Positions 27,077-38,876 of a DNA stretch of 64,000 nt are shown here, piece by piece (position 1 is the first letter of the stretch; each line of letters opens with the position of its first letter). Made by a program: the position numbers and the translations under genes. Source of the stretch: Atrina japonica (taxonomy: Eukaryota; Mollusca; Bivalvia; Pterioida; Pinnidae); contig BROG01000045.1 in assembly GCA_030159075.1 (NCBI GenBank), positions 822,501-886,500 on the forward strand, read 5' to 3'. A model generated the notes under the pieces. It was not told where the DNA came from. It made no database searches and saw only the letters and a program-made list of their open reading frames with translations.

Positions 27077-29671
27077 CAGCTATGGAAATACAATGAGAGA
27101 TAACTCTTAAATCTTCTATAAATTTGTTGCTAAAAATGGCATAATTTTTGTTTGTTTTTCGTTTTGGGGTGGGGGATGGGTATTACAAGCTGATAGTGAC
27201 AGGTTTAGTACTGTTTAGATGACAAGAATTACAGGTGCAAATGTTTTATCAGAAACTTTCATGAAGTATTACAATGAATAGCTGAATGAATATGTGACAT
27301 CATTGGTATAGGGGAAATAGAATACAGGTTTTGTATATATGGTTTTGGGACTCTACAATATGAAATATTAGCAATATAAAAAATATCAAAGCTTATTTCC
27401 CATGAAGATAAAGCATGGCACAGATGCCATTTTTTTAACTTGCAAGAATAGAAGGTCAGCATTGGTTTTATTTTCCAAAATGTTTGTTATTCTGGATGTT
27501 ATTGTATATGGTATGTATAGGTGAAAGAAGAGGGAAGTCATTGAAAATTGTTTCCAGTCAATATTAATAACAGAGGGTGAAGCCCTCATATATGTAGAGA
27601 AGCTCACATTTTTCCTACTACATACAGGTACCCATACTACTAATTGTAAAACATCAGCTCACATCAGGAATTTGCATGTGACATTAACAAAATGCTGGAA
27701 CTTCAACCTGATGCTCGACCAATAATTCTTATCATCAATGTATTCAAATAAAATATTTTGGAGACACGTACACTTTCCAGAAGTATTATTATTTTTTTTA
27801 ATATTTGACATCACAATTAAACTTTGACGTCCTTTGTGGGAAATGTGTTGCCCTTGTGATATTGGATAGATTCTCAAAGTATGCCTTTACCTGGATTTTA
27901 AAAAACAGTAGCTGCGTAGTGCATTTGCTTTCAAAGCATTAATTGTCATAGTTCATATAATTATTTCATTTAAAGCAATGGAACATTTACAAATGCTTTT
28001 GCCCTCTCCATAGGTAATACCTATGTCTTATTATTTATAATATAATAGTATTAATATGAACTAAGGCAATGTCTTGTAAGTGAGTGCAGCTCTTTGTTTT
28101 ACTAATGCAAGAAAAACCATTCACTGCGAGACTATTCACTCTTACAAGAGCAATACCTGTCCAGCAAAATCATGTCGCAGTTTAATTATTACATCAAATA
28201 TTTAGAACATAAGCACTTCCGCAAAAATATGACCATAAAAGTCTGAAAAATGTTGTCTAGCTGTCCTGTCAATGCACAGAATAATCCTATAAGTGGGTGA
28301 CTTATAATCCATAAGATTTTCCTGAGAACTTGTGTTGAATTTACAAAAAAATCTCCTATTTCAAATCAGAAAAAATTGTCTTCCTCCTCAGAGTTGTACC
28401 TAATGAAATATAGCTCCAAAATTCCATTATCCTACAGTAAACAAAGTAATGCAGACGCCATTTGTAATACTTTCATTTTCTCTTCAAAGCGAAATTTTAA
28501 AGTGTAAGTCATTCAGTCTTTATAAAAGTGTGTCAACCAATCAGATTAAAGACTTATCTATGACCTGCCCATATCTTTTTACATTCACCAATGGTCTTTT
28601 ACATAGAATTCCGTTATTAATTATAGCGTACATGGAAATTGTATATTGATGTACTTGGTAGTGAGCCGGGTTTACGAAAATCATATAGTGACGCATTTGA
28701 CAGTGGCAGAGGGTATTGTAAAATCGTATACTGACGCGTTAATAGGGTGGCCAAATTATCAAAACTTAAACAATAGACAAAATATTCGAAATTGTGGTAG
28801 CGAGTTGTGAAAAGGATATGATATACAGCAGGGATTAAAGACATGAAAACGACCACACCTCGGAAATAGTATACCTTGATATATTGCCAAACCGTTATAC
28901 CACCAAAATTAGGAAAAACAAAAGGTGGTAGTAAATCGAGGATGAACTGTCTACAGGATATACTTTTTTGTTTTTCACAGTTATCAGTAAAGATGTTTTT
29001 ATTATGATAATCGGTTGCTTTCAAAATAACTTTAAAATGTTTAATTTAGTGTGACTTGGAGTGGTATTATGAACTGTTGTAGACTAGAATGCAGCGGGCG
29101 ACAACGATATATGGTAAAATAATGTTCTAAAATGCCGAAATAGAGGGTAAGACGGGTACTGGTCCTAGCTGGAAACTGGTCCGATTTTAAATTATTTTTT
29201 GGTAAAACCAAAATTTAGGCCTATCTACGCCCATATCTTGCACTTAAGAAACATAAAAATAATTAGTTTATTTAAGAGAATCCATTTAATTTGCGAAAAC
29301 ATATAGATATATTGTGTATGACATCATGTAAACACTTACAATTACAATGATTTAACTTTTCTGCCTCGTCCCTGTAACCAGATTACTCCATGATGTTTAC
29401 TGTTACCATGGGCAAGATGGGTATAACTAAATGTTCTTCCGGTTGCAAAATTGTTGTGAATTTCCATAAGATATCCTAGAATTTCAAAGCTATGATTTTT
29501 CATTGTTGATTTTATTCAAATTTTTGACATGGTTTTCGTTGATAATTTATTTCAGTATGTCTATGTATCTGTTTGGTTCAAAATATAATGCAAACAGTAC
29601 AAAATAATGTAAATAAGCCGTCCCCTTTTAACTGAGGTAAAACCGGAAGTCTCGGTTTAGAACCCTTTCCG

Positions 29672-29698
29672 CTTCCTTTTCACTTTATATCAATTTTG
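29672..29698 (+). promoter_or_regulatory. Probable TOP-type noncoding exon 1 and promoter of RPL35A
   Basis: A pyrimidine run, CTTCCTTTTC, typical of the 5' terminal oligopyrimidine starts of ribosomal protein mRNAs, is followed by a short leader and a splice donor (ttttg|gtaaat) at 29698/29699. The matching acceptor is at 31031-31032, just before the RPL35A start codon. An ETS/GABP-type site, CCGGAAGT, sits at 29643-29650, a usual element of such promoters. The exact transcription start is inferred; the pyrimidine stretch begins near 29664. Confidence 0.6.
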
Positions 29699-30172
29699 GT
29701 AAATATCTACGGCTCGCTGTTAGACGAAAATACAAATGTTAGACATATCTGTGAAATTTTACAAGAATGAAATACCGTTATATACAAATTCAGATCTTGT
29801 GATTCAGTTTAACTTAGAATGAAATGGTGCTGCTAAGTAGAATTTAAGATGTAAATGGATTTAATGTACGAAAATATTACGAAAACGGCATGATGCGATG
29901 ATAAATGATAACATATTTATCCTAATGTGCTGTGTAAAGGAGTTTAATTAACAAAACCTACCTTCTATACACTGTTGCACGATTCATGATTTTGTGAAAG
30001 AGAATATTTTGTAGCGTTTTAAACCATTGCCATTGGAATTATGGTTAAAAATCTATCTTTTCTCATTTCTGCTTCGATAATTTCTGGATTTGTAAATAAT
30101 GCTCATGTACCTGCACTGGATGCAGTACGCCAACAGACACAATTTTTGAATCTGCAATGGATATACCTAATG

Positions 30173-30243
30173 TAATCCAGACCGGGAATTGAACCCGGGA
30201 CTTGCTAAGCTAGCGTTTTTACCTTTGAGCCAAAAGTCGAGCT
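30173..30243 (-). repeat. tRNA-like SINE head in the RPL35A 5' intron
   Basis: On the minus strand gggttcaattcccggtctgg is a B box with its T stem, preceded by ggctcaaaggtaaaaacgct as a weak A box. A second, poorer copy with the same ttttggctcaatggtt opening lies at 30461-30530. Confidence 0.5.
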
Positions 30244-31045
30244 CCAGCCATCAAGTGCTTAACACTGCCTACAATTTACTACACTCCTCTCTATCTAAAT
30301 TTTAAGGTCCTTGAATTAGGGCTTAATTCAGATCTACAATCCTTATTCCCATTACGACTTATGGTACCTATCAAACGTGTGAGTGATATATGCTTTAGGG
30401 CAAAGACAGTCATCACCAGATAGGGCGTAAAAATTGGTTTACAGGCGACGCCAACATTGTTATCCAGACAGGGAATCGTATCCTAGACCTAGGCAAGCAT
30501 TCTAACCATTGAGCCAAAAGCCTGGACGTTGGGCTCAAGGGACTTTCACTGATTAAGGCAGTATGATTGGGTCGGGATCCCAGGCAAACACTCGATGAAA
30601 TTCAGGATGTGTTAAAATCGTTTGTTTGGTGAAAATGCATGGATAAATGACGAACTAAATTTGTAGTCGCCCATGGTAGGAAAACACATTGCACTCCTTC
30701 CCTTATTAATCCCCTTATTACAAGAGGACAGGCTATATAAATGACTTCTATATCAACTTACGGACAGAATTTCAGGTTTCTGTGCTTAATCTTCTCTTGA
30801 CAAGAATTAGTTGACAGTGAAATATATTTTTACACCATTGATCATGAAATAAAAAAATAAAGGCTCCACTATTGCAAATGAAAGGAACCTAGAACTTGTG
30901 TACATGGCCATTGGCTCGGATGATATCTAAAGCCTTCACAGCTTTGCTAATTTTTTTATATCGAGTAGTAGATCTTCAGACATATTTTAAACACCAACTT
31001 GTCAAATAAAGACTTTTTTCTGAATATTTCAGGTAACTGCTAATC

Positions 31046-34000
31046 ATGGCAGAAACCAATGAAGCTGCAGGCAATCCCCCAAGAAAGTCGGGGAGGTATG
31101 TAATAGTTGTCATTCTTGTTGCTAAGAATAAACAGGGCAGGCAATTGGCAAGAAATTCTTATTAGCCATATTGGCTAATACAAATAAAAATTAAGTTAGC
31201 CCATATCAAGTTCAAGGAGCCCGTATATTTTATGCAAATTTTGCAAAGTTAAAAAAATATTTGTATTGAATTTTTCTCGTGTGCTATGTAAAAATTTATC
31301 TTATAAATCATTGAAATTTCTGAAAATTTTATATCGGATTTTCAATCAGAAGACCAAAGTATTACACTTCAGAGCCAATTTTGTTAAGTTTAAAGACTTG
31401 ACTATATGAACATTATCCTTTAAACAGGTTGTACTGTAAGGCAGTATTTACAGGATACAAGAGAGGTTTAAGGAATCAGCATGAAAATACAGCTCTTTTG
31501 AAAGTAGAAGGTGTTACAACAAAGAATGAGACAGAATTTTACCTTGGTAAAAGATGTGCCTATGTGTACAAGTCTAAAAGGTAAGTGTATTAAACATTTT
31601 AACCTCTACACATTTCCTTTCTTTCTGTAAAAGGGTTTCTAGGGCAATCTAGGCTCAACAATCACTCGTATCATTTTGACTGGCACCAGTCCATTTTGTC
31701 ATATAAAATTTACTCTGCACTTTAATTGAACAAGTTTGGATTGTCAGTTAAAAAATTTCAATGAAAAGAAAATAATTTCAACTATGAAAATATATCGGAG
31801 ACTTGAAATCAGTTCTTTTACAGGGACTGGAAGTTTCAGGTGTTATAGGAAACTTGAAGTCCGAGGTCTTTTATAGTTGACTTGAAATTTACAAGTTTTT
31901 TATAGTGGGCTACAGGTCTCCTATAGCAGACTTGAATTTATAGGTCTTTTATAGTGGGCTACAGGTCTCTTATAGCAGACTTGAATTTACAGGTCTTTTA
32001 TAGTGGGCTACAGGTCTTTTATAGTGGACTTAAAATTTACAGGTCTTTTATAGTGGGCTACAGGTCTCTTATAGCAGACTTGAATTTACTGGTCTTTTAT
32101 AGTGGGCTACAGGTCTTTTATAGCAGAAATGAATTTACAGGTCTTTTATAGCAGACATGAAGTTGCAGATTGTTTATAGCAGACTTGAATTTACAGGTCT
32201 TTTATAGAAGGCTAAAGGTCTTTTATGGTAGACTTGAATTTACAGGTCTTTTATAGTAGGCTAAAGGTCTTTTATGGTAGACTTGAATTTACAGGCCTTT
32301 TATATTAGGCTTGAAGTTACATGTCTTTTATAGTCGACTTTGAATTTATGGATATTTTATCGCAGACTTGGAAGTCCCAGGTCATTTATAGTAGGCTTAA
32401 AGGCACATCTTTGTATATAACAGACCGAAAGTTCCATGTCTTTTATAGTAGACTTTATGTCACATCTTTGTATATCGCAGACGTAAAGTTCCACGTCTTT
32501 TATATCGCAGACGTAAAGTTCCACGTCTTTTATAGCAGACGTTAAGTTCCAGGTCTATTATAGCAGACTGAATTGCCAGGTCTTTTATAGTAGACTTGAA
32601 GTACATCTTTGTATATAGCAGAATTCCAGGTCTTTTAATATGGGAGACTCGAAGCTGAGGTCCTGTGTCATGGTAGACATGGTCCATAAAGGACCCTTTT
32701 AGCAGAAACTATACATTTGCTGCATTTCACCCTTTAGCTGTTGAATAATTACAGCACATAACAATATAACAGATAGATTTCGTATGTTGTTCTGGCATTT
32801 GATTTCATTCCGCTCTATTGATGATTTGCTTCAGAAAGAAAAAAATTATTTAGTACTTTATATCTGACAATTTTTTGCCAAAAGTAGAGTGACACTAGTA
32901 CCAACATTATAAAAGTTAGTCTTGCTGGCTGTGATGAAAGGATACATTTTCTGTCAGATAGCATGAAATATACAGAGCTTATATTTGTCAGATACAGAGT
33001 TTATATTTGTCAGATACAGAGCTTATATTTGCCAGATAGAATAAAATATACAGAGCTTATATTTGTCAGATACAGAGGTTATATTTAGAATAAAATATAC
33101 AGAGCTTATATTTGTCAGATACTGAGCTTATATTTGTCAAATACAGAGCTTATATTTGCCAGATAGAATAAAATATACAGAGCTTATATCTGTCAGATAG
33201 CATAAAATATACAGAGCTTTTATTTGTCAGATACAGAGCTTATATCTGTCAGATAGCATAACATATACAGAGCTTTTATTTGGATACTTTTTGTTATGTA
33301 GGAAGACTGCTTGTCCAGGACACGATAAAGCAAGCCGAATTCGTGTAATTTGGGGTAAAATCACACGTGCACATGGAAACAGTGGACAAGTTCGAGCCAA
33401 GTTTAGGAAAAATCTGCCATCTACTGCCATGGGCAGAAGAGTCAGAGTGGTAGGTATTTAAATGCTGGTGGTAATGTTTGGCCAGATTTCAAAGCAAATT
33501 CTTGTCTATGATTTGATGACATCTATCCTTTTGTCTGCATCAACAATTTTAAAATATAATGCATCAGACCTTGGCCAAATGACCTAAAGCAGTTTCTTGT
33601 TGTTTTTTTTCATTAGAAACCAAAAGTCTTTATGGTAAAATCATGTGAATATCGTCATAATTTTCTACAGAACAAAAATATGCTCAGATTAGTCAGTTAT
33701 ATTGTGTAGTAATTGTTTTATGAAAACCAGTGCAGCCACCTTTTAAAGTTCTTTGTGATTATACCTTTGTTCACTATTCTTTTAAATCATTTAGACCTAA
33801 AGACACATTTGGACTGGTCTACATCATTGATTTACAGAAGAGTCCATTGTTTTTTAGGGGTTGATGAGTTAAGAGAGTCATTTTGATCATCTGATTTTGA
33901 AGTATTGATGATGACACGATGACGAGGCTGATGTCAATGATCTCGGTGTTGTGGCAGTATTTGTTCTCAACACTGATGTTGTTTGACATAATTGATGCAA

Positions 34001-37000
34001 TCTGAGGCATTTGTCTGAAATACTGCTAAAAATTAAAATGTCACTGAAAAAATTCAATTTATTGTTGAAAAACTCAAATTTTATTTAATTTTTTTCTTTT
34101 AAGAATATCTATCCTTCAGGGATTAATATCATCAACATGTGGGTCCTGTAAAAGAACCAATTCCCAATGAAAATCTGCTACATTTTCCCCAAATTTGAGC
34201 AGAAATTTCCTAATGTATGTTCAGAATGTAGATCACTTTTGGTATACAGGCAATGGAAAAATTTACAACTTAAAAGTACTGCTCAATTAAATCCTCTATG
34301 TCTTTAGATGAACTCCATGTTGTCAGTTTAATAGTAAAAAAAAGTTAAATGAATTACAAGTTTTGTATCTTTATTCTTATTAGTAAAATGACCTTAGTTA
34401 CTTTTTATTTTACCAAATTTAGCCCATACCATGTACAATTACCAATTGAAAGGGTACAGGACCCTGCCCAAAAAAAGGGTTTAGTAGCCCCTGATCCTTT
34501 TATATTGACTTTGAGGCCATAATATAGACACAAACATTTGTTTAATCTGCCCCGATCAGTACCATTAAAATGGCCAACATTTCAGATTCATGATAATGGC
34601 AAAACTGCATAAACAAATGTTTGGGTCAGGGCATTTAGATGGGTCACATTAAACATATCTTTCTTGTTATTTTGGTCATATTTTTGTAGATACAGCCCAT
34701 CACATTTCATATATATTTGAACAAGGATATTATAGTATACCCATGGCTCAGTGGTCAAAGTATGTGGTTTCAAACTGTTGAAACTGCTGTCCTTAGTTTA
34801 AAGAGGGGTGAAGTCTGACAAAGCTGATCATATGGGTATATTTGTCTGTTTCTTAACAGAATGTCACTACTTGTATCTTGGGTACATTGTACATGTTTTT
34901 TTTCCTCTCAACCTCTAAAAATTGACCAACACTAAATATCTGAAAAGTTCTGTACAGCATCACTCACCAGTATATCCAGAATATTAAACAGTCATTGTTT
35001 AAATTACATATTACATATTACAGCTAGTGCTGCCACCTTTTAGGGTTCTTTATGATAATACTTTTGTTAACTATTAAGAGTCATTTTGGTCATCTGATTT
35101 TGAAGTATTGATGATGACACGATGACGAGGCTGATGTCAATGATCTCGGTGTTGTGGCAGTATTTGTTCTCAACACTGATGTTGTTTGACATAATTGATG
35201 CAATCTGAGGCATTTGTCTGAAATACTGATAAAATAACATTGTCACTAAGATTCAATGTTCAAGAGCTTCAAATATTATTTTAAGCATTGTTTAAAAATA
35301 TCTATTCTTACATATTTACTGTGATGCCATCAACAGCATAATATAGTCACATTAACAGGGCAGCCCCTCTAAAACCTTGACTGCTTTTATTAGACACTTT
35401 GCCAGTTTACTTGTGGAAGGCCGCTGATCTTTTACTGGATACATATTAATGGGTTCTCTCCTCCACTTTAAAACATTGGCAGCCACCATTTAAGTCACTG
35501 ACAAATTGTTGAATGGCTTAAAACACCAAAAAAGGAGAGGGGGGACAGCAATAATTTACATTTTGATTTTTTCAGTTAGCATTTAAGTGGGGAGGGGGGA
35601 GACGTATCAAAAGGAGAATATAGTAATTTTGGATACAATTGTTTATTTTTTTCATAAAGATGGTGGTAATATGTATATTAGAGAGAGCTGGGGTCTGATA
35701 CAACAGAATAGGTGAAACTTTGTGCTTACAACTTGACATACTAAACAATTTGATGATCTTGCTAGTTTGGACCGTTCTTTGTTTCTTCATTCTTCTTTGT
35801 TCAAAATTATTTTCAAATGTTTATTTTTTGTGAAGTATTAATGATGACACGATGACGAGGCTGATGTTCCGGGTCCCAAGTGATTAGGGCAGTACCTGCT
35901 CTTTTCACAGTGGTCACCTTGACATACATGATGCCAAATGAGGCATTTGTCTGAAATACTGACCCATATAAACATTCTTGTCTGACTCTGCAAATCTTGG
36001 AAAATAACATTAATCTGAAAAGTCGGAATAGACATCTTATTCATGTATATATTTCACCAAGACTGGTTTGTCCAGGTAGGTGGCTAATACAAAATTAGAA
36101 GCTGGACAAATTGTTTGTTATCAGTTTTTTTTTATCTCGTAACATTCTACTGTTAAAGAATTAAGTTACCTTCAGGTTTTAGTTAAGGAAGACATAATTG
36201 TTTGGAAAACAATCCTGTCTTGTTTAAAATCATGAAACTGATATCTACCTATATAGGCCTTAATCATTCTAAAATTTGCCAAAAACTAAGGGTTTTTGTA
36301 AAAATGGCACTCATTACATCACAGGTATACAAATTAATACAAATTTTGTAAGAGAGATTTCTTTGTTTAGCAAGTAATTTTGTAGTTGTAAATACATTTG
36401 GCTGCATTGATGTTCTACAAACGAAGTCGGAAGCGTATATGCTTTCTATCAAATTCCAGATATGGTTTGTTACAATGTTTAACTATCAGTGTCAGACTGG
36501 GTTCCAGAAAAAAAAAAATTTTGTTATCTTAAAAGCTCTCACTGCAGTTCCAAATGCATTTTTTATTTTGCAATCCTAACACTACCACCTTGTTGTTCTT
36601 CTTTGTACTTTGCAAAGTATTAATGATGACACGATGACGAGGCTGATGTTTGGGGTCCTAAGTGATTGGGGCAGTACTTGCTCTTTCCACTGAGGTCACT
36701 TTGACATACTTGATGCCAAATGAGGCATTTGTCTGAAATACTGGTCTGTAGGAGTTCCAACCAGTAAGGAGAACTTGTGTTTTATTTATCTGGTGTGACA
36801 TACCATCAGATGAATGGTTGTCTCATAATCAGTTCATGAAGGACAAATGATGATTACAGATAAACTTGTATATAAAGACCTCCTTAGGGACACAAGAAAA
36901 CACAAGAAAACTAGTCTTTTGGGATAGGGAGGTGGTGGTCTTTATTCGCTGATAGAGGAGAATAATTTATACACAAATGATACTATTTTCTGGGTGATAG

Positions 37001-37281
37001 CAAAAAATTTCTCCCTTTTCTTTTCTTTTACAGGTCTTTACTCACAGGTGGTGGCTAAAGCAGGTTTTACTGTATTGTCTTCGCTGACACTTATTGATAG
37101 AACTAAGTAACTCCTTAAAAGAGAAATGGGACAAGTGATTGGTGGCATAGGCTAGTCCGAGGGTAAAGACAACTATATTTAGAAATTTGTTAGAAATGTT
37201 GTTTCTGAACAGTGATTACATATATATGTTAATTTCTCCCTTTTCTTTTCTTTTAAGATGCTGTACCCATCAAGAGTGTAA
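31046..37281 (+). CDS. RPL35A: 60S ribosomal protein L35a (eL33), four coding exons, complete
   Basis: This is a structural protein of the large cytosolic ribosomal subunit. Coding exons are 31046-31095, 31428-31580, 33302-33449 and 37258-37281 (TAA at 37279). They have canonical GT-AG borders and phases 2, 2, 0, giving 124 residues. The match to animal eL33 runs along the whole body: [57 protein letters not shown], and the C-terminus MLYPSRV encoded alone by the last exon. The N-terminus is about 14 residues longer than the human protein. The start has a good context (A at -3, G at +4) and lies 13 bases after an acceptor at 31031-31032, so a noncoding 5' exon exists upstream. An AATAAA lies at 37291. 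Intron 2 is almost filled by two minisatellites. Intron 3 carries four snoRNA-like elements, and ribosomal protein introns are common snoRNA hosts. Confidence 0.97.
31800..32660. repeat. 51-bp minisatellite in RPL35A intron 2 (array D)
   Basis: The double unit cttgaatttacaggtctttt, atagtgggct, acaggtctcttatagcagac, t totals 51 bp and is itself two related halves of about 25 bp. The right half of the array is more degenerate. Confidence 0.9.
32940..33285. repeat. Short-unit minisatellite next to RPL35A exon 3 (array E)
   Basis: Repeats of tttgtcagatacagagctta with ta (about 22 bp) alternate with longer units containing agatagaataaaatatacag. The array stops about 15 bp before the acceptor of exon 3. 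Confidence 0.9.
33901..34024 (+). ncRNA. Box C/D snoRNA-like element, copy 1 (subfamily A)
   Basis: A 6-bp terminal stem (agtatt / aatact) brackets a box C (ATGATGA) just inside the 5' side and a box D (CTGA) just inside the 3' side, the basic C/D box plan. A possible D' (CTGA in gaggctgatg) lies 13 nt after box C. A possible C' (TTGATGC) lies before the last guide-length stretch, gaggcatttgt. It is in RPL35A intron 3, in the host-gene orientation. Its target RNA is not identified. Confidence 0.72.
35104..35227 (+). ncRNA. Box C/D snoRNA-like element, copy 2 (subfamily A)
   Basis: This copy is essentially identical over its 124 nt to copy 1 at 33901: the same terminal stem, box C, D'-like, C'-like and box D. 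The upstream flank is also similar in both copies (a stretch containing ccacctttta...gttcttt and tcatctgattttga). The pair therefore arose by local duplication of a roughly 1.2-kb piece of intron 3. Confidence 0.72.
35384..35530 (+). repeat. SINE (family 1), 3' body only
   Basis: Contains gccagtttacttgtggaagg, ggttctctcctccac and a gaatggcttaaaacacc end, matching the body of the copies at 37533, 46030 and 58493. Confidence 0.65.
35834..35960 (+). ncRNA. Box C/D snoRNA-like element, copy 3 (subfamily B)
   Basis: The stem, box C (ATGATGA), the following gatgacgaggctgatg block, the C' (here a better ATGATGC), the gaggcatttgt guide-like stretch and box D are all kept. The roughly 65-nt middle differs from copies 1 and 2 (gggtcccaagtgattagg...). 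Conservation of the boxes and guide-like blocks with a free middle argues for selection on a C/D RNA. Target unknown. Confidence 0.72.
36616..36742 (+). ncRNA. Box C/D snoRNA-like element, copy 4 (subfamily B)
   Basis: It is close to copy 3, with a few substitutions in the middle, and keeps the terminal stem, boxes C and D and both guide-length blocks. It lies about 0.5 kb before the last RPL35A exon, on the same strand. Confidence 0.72.
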
Positions 37282-37532
37282 TATTAAAGAAATAAAAAAA
37301 CCTGTAAAGAAATTTGGATTTGTGAATTTTGTCTTTTCAAAGGAAAGTCTTATCACTAAGGTTTTCACCACTGGTAAATGTCATTGTTTATATAAATTAG
37401 TAAGAGCGTTGGGCTTTAAAGTTGTAATTTTCCACTTTTAGGGGCTCTGGTCAGCCAAAAGACCTTTCTTACACTGACAGTAGTCATATAAGCCCCCGAC
37501 CAGTGGTTGTGAAATCGGAGGTTCAAGACTAT

Positions 37533-37770
37533 AGGGGCCTCTGTGGCCCAGTGGTTAGAGCTTTGTGCTTTGAACAATGAAGTTCCTCACTTCAGATCAG
37601 CACAGGTTCAATCCCCACTGGAACCTAATCCGATTTTTGTGAGAAAGTTTGCCAGTTTACTTGGGGAAGGCTAGTGGTTTCTGCCAGAGTATACTGTAAT
37701 CAGGTTCTCTCCATGATAAACTGGCTGCCACTGTATTACTGAAGAATTGTTGAATGTGGTATAAGTCTAT
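37533..37770 (+). repeat. SINE (family 1), with tRNA-like head
   Basis: The head has ggcccagtggttagagc (A box) and caggttcaatccccactgg (B box), followed by aacctaatcc, gagaaagtttgccagtttac, ggaaggctagtgg and ggttctctcc. It lies just downstream of RPL35A. Confidence 0.75.
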
Positions 37771-37960
37771 GACTGGTTAAGGTTTAGTCATTGCTCATCA
37801 TTCACTTGTAAGATAATGGTTTTTCAGGTAGCGGACATTTACTGATTCATCATTTCTCGCAGAATGCTCTATACTTTAAATCAGAAGTGAAATTTACAAC
37901 TTGACTCTCTTGTAGAGGTTCATACATGAAATGTTATACCAGATTTGCTTCCATTCACCA

Positions 37961-38043
37961 GGGGCCCATTTTATGAAAGGTCTTGAGTCCTAAATTTTAA
38001 CTTTTAGTCTAAATCTTAACTTTTAGTGTAAAACGAGCCCCAG
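37961..38043. mobile_element. Small palindromic MITE
   Basis: The left end ggggcccattttatgaaagg and right end gtgtaaaacgagccccag are inverted copies with a short centre (83 bp). Related ends occur at 5743-6076 and 38136-38277. Confidence 0.6.
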
Positions 38044-38078
38044 TCTGTTGTAAGTAGGCAATTCTTAGCAGGATAAGT

Positions 38079-38345
38079 TGGGCCTCTGTGGCCAAATGGT
38101 TGGAGCATCTCGCTTTGAACCACTAAGTCTCGATTCTGGGGCTTGTACAAAAAGTCGTAAATCCTAAGTCTTAGTCCTAATTGTCATGGGACTGACAAAT
38201 CGGTGATGCGTTGCCATGGTAGTTCGGACAAAAAGTTAAAATTTAGGACTTGGGACCTTTCGTAAAACAGGTCCCAGGTCAGTGTAGGTCGAGCCCCACT
38301 GGAACCTAAGCTGAATTTTTTGAGAAATTTTGTGACGTGCGGAAG
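38079..38345 (+). repeat. SINE (family 1) interrupted by a MITE
   Basis: The head gggcctctgtggccaaatgg...gagcatctcgctttgaacca runs to cgatt at 38135. The SINE resumes at 38278 with gtcagtgtaggtcgagcccc, actggaacctaagctga and gagaaattttg. The two halves together follow the uninterrupted copies at 37533 and 58493. Confidence 0.75.
38136..38277. mobile_element. MITE nested in a SINE
   Basis: The ends ctggggcttgtacaaaaag and acctttcgtaaaacaggtcc with cag are inverted copies. The 142-bp body contains taaatcctaagtcttagtcc and its partial inverse, the same family as 37961-38043. Confidence 0.7.
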
Positions 38346-38715
38346 GGCAGTGGTCTTTATAAATAAGTTGATTTATGAATAAATTGATTGTTAGTTAAAG
38401 GAAGAACATGTTGAAGGAATGCACTAGTGGTATTATTGTACTGGAAAACTTTCAATGACTTGGATAAAAGTTTTTGAAAAAGGTGTATTCAAATTTCCAA
38501 GTGCCACAAATTTTGACCGACTTTTGAGTTGTGCTAATGTAGAGAGGATATTTATTAAGGACTTTTGCATTTTTTGAAAAACATGGAATATATATGTAAT
38601 GGTTTATGGAAAAAATTCTGTGCAGCACATTGAATTTCTTTCCATAAGTCATTGCATATATATTCCATGTTTTTCAAAAAATGAAAGCAAAATAAAAATA
38701 CATATATTTATATAC

Positions 38716-38876
38716 ATAGACCCTTTCAGGATAACTGCGTTCCTGTAACTTTGAGGGAATAAATGGTACAGATTCCCGGAAAATGATGTCGAGAAACAAT
38801 GAGTTACTATAACGTTGTATCTGTATCATTTATTCCCTCAAAGTTACAGGACCGCAGTTATCCCGATAGGGTCTAT
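38716..38876. mobile_element. Near-perfect hairpin MITE, 161 bp
   Basis: The left arm (atagacccttt...ggataactgcg, tcctgtaactttgagggaat) is inverted at the right (attccctcaaagttacagga, ccgcagttatcccgatagg) over about 60 bp. The centre contains gaaaatgatgtcgagaaaca. Other copies: 7925-8095 and a half copy in the calpain gene near 55018-55100. Confidence 0.85.

Noticed and set aside
28617..29024. A 135-codon minus-strand frame
   Set aside because: No recognisable motif and AT-driven composition; neither the phase nor the sequence fits the missing DRC10 5' exon.
29950..29990. A possible DRC10 first exon (Met-Asn-Arg... with a gtaggt donor on the minus strand)
   Set aside because: It would end in phase 2, while the next DRC10 exon needs phase 1; the frame with the right phase has a stop eight codons earlier and no start.
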